Shown here: positions 1-5,816 of the stretch, one piece after another
Layout: the number at the start of each line of letters is the position of its first letter
Numbering within the stretch: the stretch's first letter is position 1
Source of the DNA: Candidatus Solincola jinzensis
GTDB taxonomy: Bacteria; Actinomycetota; Geothermincolia; Geothermincolales; RBG-13-55-18
DNA length: 12,654 nucleotides
Direction: 5' to 3'
Assembly (NCBI GenBank): GCA_015711875.1
Contig: JACVJG010000028.1
Span: 1-12,654 of the forward strand
Notes under the pieces: generated by a model
Databases searched by the model: none
The model's input: only the letters and a program-made list of their open reading frames with translations
What the model was told of the DNA's origin: nothing
Program-made: the position numbers and the translations under genes

Positions 1-878
1 GGCCCTCCACCGTATGCGCTTTCCATGAATTGCTGTTGGCATGGGGGGTGAACCGAAGCGGTTTAATACTGGCATTTGGGGGAGGTGTGGTCGGAGACAT
101 GGCTGGATTCGCGGCGGCGACCTACATGCGGGGGGTCGATTTCATCCAGATCCCCACAACCCTTATGGCGATGGTTGATTCCAGTATAGGGGGCAAGGTG
201 GGGGTTGATATGCCAAGCGTGAAAAACGCCGTGGGTACTTTCCACCAGCCGGTGGCAGTTATCAGTGATACCGAAATGCTATCCACTCTTCCAAGGAGGG
301 ACCTGGTGAGCGGCTTGGCGGAGGTTATCAAATATGGATTGTTGTATGACGCGGATATCCTAACGTTAAAAGGCGGATGGGAGGGGTGGGCAAGGATCAC
401 AGAGTGGGAGAGAGAGGAGATAATCGCAAAGTGTGTCCGACTCAAAGCCGCTGTGGTGGAAAAGGATGAAAAGGACTTATCGGGAGAAAGGGCGATATTA
501 AACTATGGGCACACCTTCGGGCATGCCCTTGAGTCGGCAACCGGATACTCTTTGTTTCGGCATGGTGAGGCAGTCGCCGTTGGAATGATCATGGCCGCGA
601 GGTTGGCGGAGAAGTCGGGAGTGGCTGAGACAGCCTTACTTGAATTGCATATAGATAGACTGTATCCGCTTCTGGAAGAAGTGCCTATACGGCATGACAT
701 CGACGCTGAAGCTGTGTTATGCGCCATGTATGCCGATAAAAAGAGGGACAGCAGCATGAAATACGTGCTTCTTGAAAGTCCGCAACAGCCGCTGTTAGCA
801 AGTGGCATCAAAGACGAACTGGTCATCGAGGCCATAAGAGAGACTCTAAACGAGTTGCAAGGCAGATGCTGTAGATGA
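1..878 (+). CDS. aroB: 3-dehydroquinate synthase, 5' end outside window
   Basis: Converts DAHP to 3-dehydroquinate, the second step of the shikimate pathway, in the cytoplasm with NAD and a divalent metal. The reading frame is open from the first full codon at base 3, so the true start lies upstream; about 291 residues are visible of a usual 350-370. Visible family motifs are the NAD-binding GGGVVGDMAGF, then PTTLMAMVDSSIGGK, SGLAEVIKYG, NYGHTFGHALE and RHGEAV. By comparison with known AroB structures the metal ligands should be the Glu of GLAEV (visible residue 107), the first His of GHTFGH (170) and the His of RHGEA (187). All are present, so the enzyme looks intact. It ends at TGA 876-878, 78 bases before aroQ, consistent with one shikimate operon. 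G+C is lower here than in the efp-nusB end. An internal TTG at base 30 is not a real start because conserved sequence continues upstream of it. Confidence 0.96.
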   Translation, partial: PSTVCAFHELLLAWGVNRSGLILAFGGGVVGDMAGFAAATYMRGVDFIQIPTTLMAMVDSSIGGKVGVDMPSVKNAVGTFHQPVAVISDTEMLSTLPRRDLVSGLAEVIKYGLLYDADILTLKGGWEGWARITEWEREEIIAKCVRLKAAVVEKDEKDLSGERAILNYGHTFGHALESATGYSLFRHGEAVAVGMIMAARLAEKSGVAETALLELHIDRLYPLLEEVPIRHDIDAEAVLCAMYADKKRDSSMKYVLLESPQQPLLASGIKDELVIEAIRETLNELQGRCCR

Positions 879-956
879 TTCTACGGAAAAGGTCGAGCAG
901 ACAATAACTGTCGCTATGTTTAGATAACAGCGTTTGAGGTAAAGGCGGTGCGGTAA

Positions 957-1391
957 ATGACGAAGATAGCGGTGGTGAATGGACCAAATCTCAATCTCCT
1001 GGGAGAAAGGGAGCCGCACATTTACGGGGATATAGCCTGGGAGGAGATAAAGGAAGGGTTAGTGAAGATAGCGAAAACCCATAATGTTGATCTTGAGTTC
1101 TTTCAGAGTAACCACGAGGGCGCTATCGTTGATTACCTGCAAGGGCTGCGCGGAAGGGTAAAGGCCCTGATAATCAACCCCGGTGCCCTTACTCATTACT
1201 CTTATGCCCTAAGGGATACACTTGCCATGCTGGATATGCCTAAGATCGAGGTGCATATAACAAATATAATGGGTCGTGAGGATTGGAGGGCTCGCTCCGT
1301 CATCGCACCGGTAGTGCTGGGGACTATAGCCGGCCTGGGAGGAGACGTATATCGGCTTGCGCTTGAGTATTTACTTGAGATGGGTAGATAG
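957..1391 (+). CDS. aroQ: type II 3-dehydroquinate dehydratase
   Basis: Dehydrates 3-dehydroquinate to 3-dehydroshikimate, the step after AroB, through an enolate intermediate; the family forms dodecamers of small flavodoxin-like subunits. At 144 aa the length is typical. The N-terminal signature VVNGPNLNLLGEREP is followed by the catalytic Tyr23 (HIYG), with Arg18 on the mobile active-site loop. Further active-site features are FFQSNHEG (48-55), Asn74 in INPGA, and Glu98 and His100 in IEVHITN. The usual SNI triad is TNI here, a conservative change. The ATG at 957 places the first strand exactly where the family begins. The preceding purine-rich stretch (gaggtaaaggcgg) is somewhat distant for a Shine-Dalgarno site. 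It follows aroB in the same direction. No U-tract terminator is seen directly after the stop; the non-coding region that follows holds other structures. Confidence 0.97.
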   Translation: MTKIAVVNGPNLNLLGEREPHIYGDIAWEEIKEGLVKIAKTHNVDLEFFQSNHEGAIVDYLQGLRGRVKALIINPGALTHYSYALRDTLAMLDMPKIEVHITNIMGREDWRARSVIAPVVLGTIAGLGGDVYRLALEYLLEMGR

Positions 1392-1410
1392 ATCGCAGCA
1401 CAAACGCCTC

Positions 1411-1451
1411 CATGTTTTGCCTCGCTTGAAAATCGATCTGGCAAAGGCATG
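1411..1451 (+). other. predicted RNA hairpin with loop-tail complementarity
   Basis: CATG 1411-1414 pairs with CATG 1448-1451, and TTTGCC 1416-1421 pairs with GGCAAA 1440-1445. This gives about ten base pairs with a small internal loop and an 18-base terminal loop. The loop bases TCGCT (1422-1426) are complementary to AGCGA at 1482-1486. The match extends to eight bases (GCCTCGCT 1419-1426 with AGCGAGGC 1482-1489) if the inner stem opens. No U-run follows, so this is not a standard terminator. It may be the aroQ 3' UTR, a leader element, or chance. Confidence 0.35.
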
Positions 1452-1549
1452 AATCGAACAATACCGCAACTTCTCTCATTGAGCGAGGCTTAAGCGGTAA
1501 TTCAAAGCGAACCCACTGCCGAGAAACAAGGTCCAGATTGAGCTATAAG

Positions 1550-1573
1550 CTGCGTTTATGCAGCATAAAGCAG
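1550..1573. repeat. operator-like inverted repeat
   Basis: CTGC, one extra G, then TTTATGC, a central A, then GCATAAA and GCAG. The arms match over 11 positions apart from the single extra base on the left. The centre alone (1555-1569) is a perfect 7+1+7 palindrome. The short spacer and AT-rich surroundings suit a protein-binding site more than a terminator; no T-run follows. It lies about 290 bases upstream of the first pilin gene, so it may control that operon, but no clear promoter overlaps it. Confidence 0.4.
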
Positions 1574-1859
1574 TAATTTAACATTATCGTAACACGCTTT
1601 ACAGCTATTTTACCTCTAAGTCATTGAAAAAGGGTTAAGATTTCAATATGCAAGTTCGATGTCAAAATAGGTGCTTAGGTGCTGGAGTTGCTAATGAAGG
1701 TTCCGAATAGTTACTCAGGAGAAAAAGTACGGCGAGGAGATTTCCGTTAAGTAGGTCATGAGATTTATTTATGGATTGTATTAAGGGATTGGCATGCATA
1801 GCGTAATGAGCGATGGTGGCCTGGGGGTGGTGGTGGAATTGCATGAAACCTTAGGTGTG

Positions 1860-2399
1860 ATGCCAAGGAGGCGTTTCATCCGTCAGCAATCGGGCTTCAC
1901 GATTATCGAGCTCGCGGTATCCGTCCTCCTGATTGGCATCTCAATCGCTATTGTGACTCTGACTTATGGCCATTCCCGCAACGGCATGCTCATAAAAAGT
2001 GGCGCTGATGAGGTAAAAGGCCTCATGAACAGAGCATATAACATAGCCATGCAAGAGGGGGTAGATGTTTATCTCCAGTTCTGGGGCTCGAGTGGCAGCC
2101 ACCCCAATCGTTGCGCGATCTACCGCGTTTATCCTGGAGGAACAGACGAGAGAGCGGACGACGAACCAACCGAACCGCCACCACCAGGCGTTTCCGCTGA
2201 TAAGGATGGAGAAGGGCACTATTGGTTCAAGATCGCAGGTGGAGCGGCTGCCGTTCAGTCTCCCGTGACCCTTCTCTTCCGCAGGGAGGGTGCTATGGTC
2301 ACGGTAAGCAGTGTTAGCGGTGGCATGAGCGTAACCATCAACGTATCCGGCTTAACCCGCACTATTACCGTAAACGATAGGGGAGATATAAGCTCCTGA
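1860..2399 (+). CDS. FimT/GspH-like type IV prepilin
   Basis: Small pilin-like protein of the FimT/GspH class, expected in the inner membrane and in the pilus or its tip complex. From the ATG at 1860 the leader is 12 residues (MPRRRFIRQQSG), basic and of usual length. A prepilin-peptidase site follows, Gly12 before Phe13-Thr-Ile-Ile-Glu17, with Glu at mature position 5. The hydrophobic helix runs to about residue 37. A beta-rich body follows, with a proline-rich loop (PTEPPPPG), and ends in TRTITVNDRGDIS, which resembles the C-terminal strand of GspH/FimT domains. In-frame ATGs at 1794 and 1806 would add 22 or 18 non-basic residues; I prefer 1860 on leader length, although its Shine-Dalgarno (taggtg) is weak and close. 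It is the first gene of a four-pilin operon, with 19 bases to the next start. The pilin class is clear; its exact role is inferred. Confidence 0.85.
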   Translation: MPRRRFIRQQSGFTIIELAVSVLLIGISIAIVTLTYGHSRNGMLIKSGADEVKGLMNRAYNIAMQEGVDVYLQFWGSSGSHPNRCAIYRVYPGGTDERADDEPTEPPPPGVSADKDGEGHYWFKIAGGAAAVQSPVTLLFRREGAMVTVSSVSGGMSVTINVSGLTRTITVNDRGDISS

Positions 2400-2406
2400 C
2401 GTGCGA

Positions 2407-2413
2407 GGGAGGG
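2407..2413 (+). promoter_or_regulatory. Shine-Dalgarno site that fixes the PilV-like start
   Basis: GGGAGGG sits five bases before the ATG at 2419. It lies inside the reading frame opened by the GTG at 2401, so 2419 is the better start. Confidence 0.7.
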
Positions 2414-2418
2414 AAAGC

Positions 2419-5115
2419 ATGCGGTCCCATGATGCCGTAAAGGCAATAGGCAGGAAGCTTACCCGGGAGGAAGGCTTCTCGCTCGCCGAGGTGATGATGG
2501 CGATGGTTATCCTCGCCATGGCCGTCTTTCCCATGGTGGGGATGTTCGACGGCGCTTTCCGCGTTTCCATGGCCGCATCCGATATCAATCTCACTGCGGA
2601 ATGCCTGCAACGCTATTCGGAAATGGCGCGTAGCACCCCCTTTTACGTCGCGCATGACGAAAGCAACGCGACCACACCGCTTGACTTCGATGACTTTTAC
2701 TGGGGTTCGCGATCTCCCGTGACCACCAACAACTGGACAAACGCCCCCCGAGTTACCGTGAAGCCATTCAACGCCGAGCCCTACCCCAGCATGCAGGTGA
2801 CCATAAAGATGGCCTTCGTCGACGACGAGCTGGTGGAAGGGAGAACCCTCGAGCAGGCCGCTAATCTGACGGGCATGAGCCCGGACTGGGGGCCCATGAA
2901 ACTATACGGATACGATCGCCCAAAGAGCAACACTGGAAAAGTGCTTACGCTGATTCTTTTCGAGGTCATGGTCACCACTAGAAGCGGGTATACTTCAACC
3001 AACACCGAGCTTTACGCCTCGCCCACGGACATGGTCGCAAACGTATATATAGACCGGGTGGTCAATGTCTCATCCGATGCCACCAAAAAAGGCACGCGCT
3101 ACAACGCATATAACGAATGCATAAGCGCTCCACACACCAAGAACAGCATAACCATACGCGCTTATGGCGAGGGGTTTACGCAATCGGATCTGGACGCTGG
3201 CCTGGTGAGCGTGAAGCTGGTGCGCGTGGAGGACACGGACATAGAGCTGAAGAACATGTCCTTCGGCATGGATGGCAACGAAGCCTACATCCAGGGCACC
3301 ATAGACCTTAACGACAACAATGGCTCAGAGGAGCCTTGGGGCCCCAAATACCGCATGCCGGGATACTGGCATGCCTGGCTGGTGGTCAACCACGTCATCT
3401 CGGTGCGCAACAACATCTTCGTGGTGGAATACCCGGTGCCCGTCTACCATTCGCCCGGCTCCGACTTCAATGATTCCAGCGGAGACAAGCAGGGGCTGGA
3501 GAGTGCTACCGACGAGGTATTGACCCTCACCATGGTCGATTACGTTACGGACCTGGTGCCCGAGAACTATCCGAACCCCGGTATAGGGGCGGTGATACAG
3601 CTTGTGCATACCACATCGGATAACGGGGTGCCTATAGATACCATCACGGGGAAAAACCTCACCATTAGTCCTTCCACACAGAAGGGGTACACCACGGGGC
3701 TCACGGTAAGCGCGCACTTCGATTTCACCGGACACATAGGAGGCAACTACATGGTGCGCGTGATCAACTGCATCGACCGCGCCACACCCTCCAAGGACGT
3801 TATGGGCAATACGTATTTCGAGCTAACTACAGGTCCCTATTACTATCTGGAAGGCCCTCCGGCGGTAAACGAGGTTTACGTGTACGAGGAGACGCCGGTT
3901 ACGGCGAGCCCAAGGCATTTCGTTTACGATGACCGTGGCTACACATATACTCTGGAGATCAAGGGCTACAACTTCGATAACCTCATAGCTGCGGCGGATG
4001 TGAAGCTGGGCATAGGGGGAAATACCTCCGATGACCCGCCCAGCGGGGCTGTAAATGAGATATCGCCTTTGACCGTGACCTGGGTCGACTCCCAGACCCT
4101 GCGGGCGGTGTTCGACTTCCACGAGGACGCTTCTGGCAACGAGGTTGTGGAGGAAACGGAACGCGGCGTTTATTGGCTGTGGGTCAGGAACAGCAACGGT
4201 TTTGGCAAGGTGTTGAATCCAGCCCTCGATATTCGCGCTCCCGCACCGGTTATATACGATTACGACATAAAGACATACGGGCTGTGGCAGAACTATTACA
4301 ACGTGGGAATAGATCTGGTGGGTGAGTGCTTCGACGTAGACGAGGTTTCAGGGACTTATTATTTCGATGTTATGATCAAGGAAAAGACGGACCCGGTCAA
4401 CGACTGGCTGGCCACGGAAGGGCTCGATGACCCCACGGCATCGGATTTCGGGAGGAAAGCGACCTGTGCCCTCAACCTGATAGATTGCGACGCCGGCGAC
4501 TGGGAGCTTTACGCCAAGTCCATGCCCTCGGGGGCGACCGATAGCGGTTATACCGATATCATAAGCGGCGATACCTATATTACCTATCTACCGGTGACCG
4601 TGGGCACTCCCACCCTCCTCACCAACGGGGTCCCCACGGCGTCAGAGCCCTGGTCGGTGAAGGTGAAATCTCATTACATGAACTCAAATGCAGCAGGGGA
4701 GTGGCCCCCTGGTTGGAGCGATTGGCTGGAGAGCACGGAGGGTGCCGGCAGCCAGGCGGTAGTGTACGAGACTGATGACGGTCGCTCCCAGCCTCAGAAC
4801 CGCACCAGAGGAGAGATGTTCTTCGTGGAGCTTCGCGGCATGGGCTTCAACAAGGGCACGGTAAACATTCAGTGCCAGAACGATCATGGTGAGGATACAG
4901 ACGGCATGGACGAGACCTGGACAAACGTTCCGGTCCTCACGGACAGGGCGAACGTGAAGGTATGGATCGCGATGCAGGCAAGCGACGCAAAGCGAACCGG
5001 ACCTCACCAGAAGGATGATGGGAGCGCCAATCCCATCAGAATAAAGATAAAGAACAACGTCAACAACAAGTGGTCAGACCTTTTCAACAACCGCATCAGG
5101 GTGAGGTATCCGTGA
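2419..5115 (+). CDS. giant PilV-like prepilin with repeated Ig/TIG-like modules
   Basis: 898-residue protein with a type IV pilin N-terminus: 19-residue leader ending in TREEG, then Phe20-Ser-Leu-Ala-Glu24 and a hydrophobic helix to about residue 44. Ordinary PilV-like minor pilins are some 120-250 aa. A pilin-like section (about 45-235) follows, then beta-rich units sharing a short signature of hydrophobic strand, Gly, two residues, Phe: ITIRAYGEGF (from 244), YTLEIKGYNF (within 481-604), VGIDLVGECF (within 609-728) and FFVELRGMGF (within 793-898). A looser unit lies around 380-475. This pattern resembles IPT/TIG immunoglobulin-like folds, but the assignment is from eye-matched motifs. ATG 2419 has a strong GGGAGGG site. 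It is second in the pilin operon, 16 bases before the PilW-like gene. The likely role is an extended surface arm for adhesion or ligand binding on the pilus. Almost no cysteines, so no disulphide pattern is evident. Confidence 0.85.
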   Translation: MRSHDAVKAIGRKLTREEGFSLAEVMMAMVILAMAVFPMVGMFDGAFRVSMAASDINLTAECLQRYSEMARSTPFYVAHDESNATTPLDFDDFYWGSRSPVTTNNWTNAPRVTVKPFNAEPYPSMQVTIKMAFVDDELVEGRTLEQAANLTGMSPDWGPMKLYGYDRPKSNTGKVLTLILFEVMVTTRSGYTSTNTELYASPTDMVANVYIDRVVNVSSDATKKGTRYNAYNECISAPHTKNSITIRAYGEGFTQSDLDAGLVSVKLVRVEDTDIELKNMSFGMDGNEAYIQGTIDLNDNNGSEEPWGPKYRMPGYWHAWLVVNHVISVRNNIFVVEYPVPVYHSPGSDFNDSSGDKQGLESATDEVLTLTMVDYVTDLVPENYPNPGIGAVIQLVHTTSDNGVPIDTITGKNLTISPSTQKGYTTGLTVSAHFDFTGHIGGNYMVRVINCIDRATPSKDVMGNTYFELTTGPYYYLEGPPAVNEVYVYEETPVTASPRHFVYDDRGYTYTLEIKGYNFDNLIAAADVKLGIGGNTSDDPPSGAVNEISPLTVTWVDSQTLRAVFDFHEDASGNEVVEETERGVYWLWVRNSNGFGKVLNPALDIRAPAPVIYDYDIKTYGLWQNYYNVGIDLVGECFDVDEVSGTYYFDVMIKEKTDPVNDWLATEGLDDPTASDFGRKATCALNLIDCDAGDWELYAKSMPSGATDSGYTDIISGDTYITYLPVTVGTPTLLTNGVPTASEPWSVKVKSHYMNSNAAGEWPPGWSDWLESTEGAGSQAVVYETDDGRSQPQNRTRGEMFFVELRGMGFNKGTVNIQCQNDHGEDTDGMDETWTNVPVLTDRANVKVWIAMQASDAKRTGPHQKDDGSANPIRIKIKNNVNNKWSDLFNNRIRVRYP

Positions 5116-5131
5116 GGCGAGGGGGGTCGAG

Positions 5132-5767
5132 ATGAAAGGCCTTATGGGAAGGCGGGAAAAGCGAACGTCTCGCACGAGACGTTTCTCCTGCCGGGATTCA
5201 CGTCCCTCGGTACTAAAGGAAACATTCGCTTCCCATGCACAGGATAAACGAACGGCGAGAGAGGAAGGCTTTACCCTGGTAGAGATGCTCATAGCCTTTC
5301 TGATCCTATCGTTCGTGGTATACGCGGCCTTCAACATGCTGGATGTGCAGATAAAGGCCAGTGGCGTATATGCCGCCAAATCGGAACTCAGCCAGGAGCT
5401 GAGGGAAACAGCTACCACCATGGTGGACCAGTTGAGGGTGGCATATTCTTTTACCACCGCTGATACCGCGAACGTGGCTTTCACGGCGTATTTGACCGGC
5501 ACATCTCAGCTATATAATGTCCAGTTCTTCCTGCAGGGAACGGATCTGATCCACCGCGCAAGCACAGGAGCGCTAGGGCCCTCCGACGACCGGGTTCTGG
5601 CAAGTGGCGTGACCGGGTTGAGGTTCTTGTATTACGATGCGGCAGGTAGTGCGCTGTCTACCCCTGTTTCCAACCTTGCATCAATAGCCAAGGTGGAGAT
5701 AGAGCTCAGCATGAAGGTGTCTGGCATCGAAGGGACGGTAAAGACCGTGGCCAGGATGAGGAAATAG
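5132..5767 (+). CDS. PilW-like type IV prepilin with an unusually long leader
   Basis: 211-residue prepilin. The peptidase site is Gly46 before Phe47-Thr-Leu-Val-Glu51, followed by a hydrophobic helix to about residue 70 and a mature protein of about 165 aa. SELSQELRETATTMVDQLR after the helix is typical of PilW/GspJ-like N-terminal helices, and the rest looks beta-rich (VQFFLQGTDLIHR, GLRFLYYDAAG, KVEIELSMKV). The leader is 46 residues, highly basic and rich in Arg. No in-frame ATG, GTG or TTG lies between codon 5 and the cleavage site, so a short leader is not available. The start at 5132 has a good G-rich Shine-Dalgarno (gaggggggtc). DNA in the leader contains a perfect 20-base dyad (5164-5183). 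It is third in the operon, with 49 bases before the PilX-like gene. Expected to join the minor-pilin tip complex. Confidence 0.83.
   Translation: MKGLMGRREKRTSRTRRFSCRDSRPSVLKETFASHAQDKRTAREEGFTLVEMLIAFLILSFVVYAAFNMLDVQIKASGVYAAKSELSQELRETATTMVDQLRVAYSFTTADTANVAFTAYLTGTSQLYNVQFFLQGTDLIHRASTGALGPSDDRVLASGVTGLRFLYYDAAGSALSTPVSNLASIAKVEIELSMKVSGIEGTVKTVARMRK
5164..5183. repeat. perfect inverted repeat inside the PilW-like leader
   Basis: AACGTCTCG and CGAGACGTT flank a two-base centre (CA), giving nine matching positions per arm. It lies 32 bases after the start codon of the PilW-like gene, in the segment coding the Arg-rich leader, and is followed by TTCTCC. In RNA it could form a hairpin in the early coding region and modulate translation or processing between the PilV-like and PilW-like genes. 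It could also be a by-product of Arg-rich coding. Confidence 0.5.
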
Positions 5768-5816
5768 GCGAGGAGCGGAGATAAGGAACTCCGGTTAGCG
5801 CTGGGAGTGGTCTAAG

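Larger units (their letters stand above)
1392..1859. other. long non-coding stretch between aroQ and the pilin operon
   Basis: No convincing gene is seen on either strand. The region is richer in A+T than the pilin genes, especially 1555-1665. It holds a hairpin at 1411-1451 whose loop can pair with 1482-1486, a second complementary pair (1462-1467 with 1494-1499), a near-perfect dyad at 1550-1573, and a tandem GGTGCT repeat at about 1670-1683. A TTGAAA at 1624-1629 resembles a -35 box, but the -10 position 17 bases later is poor (TATGCA), so no promoter is called. I infer that the operon promoter and a long 5' leader lie here. I could not match the stretch to a known riboswitch class. Confidence 0.6.

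Noticed and set aside
1650..1760. Possible riboswitch from the repeated GGTGCT and the GAGT/ACTC pairing
   Set aside because: Stem pairing is interrupted by mismatches and the conserved cores of the c-di-GMP, TPP, cobalamin, glycine and purine classes are absent.
1794..1859. Earlier starts (1794, 1806) for the FimT/GspH-like pilin
   Set aside because: They would add 18-22 non-basic residues to a leader that is already complete from 1860; not excluded, since aagggat before 1794 is a possible ribosome site.
2401..2418. GTG at 2401 as the start of the PilV-like gene
   Set aside because: The strong Shine-Dalgarno GGGAGGG lies downstream of this GTG and is correctly spaced for the ATG at 2419.
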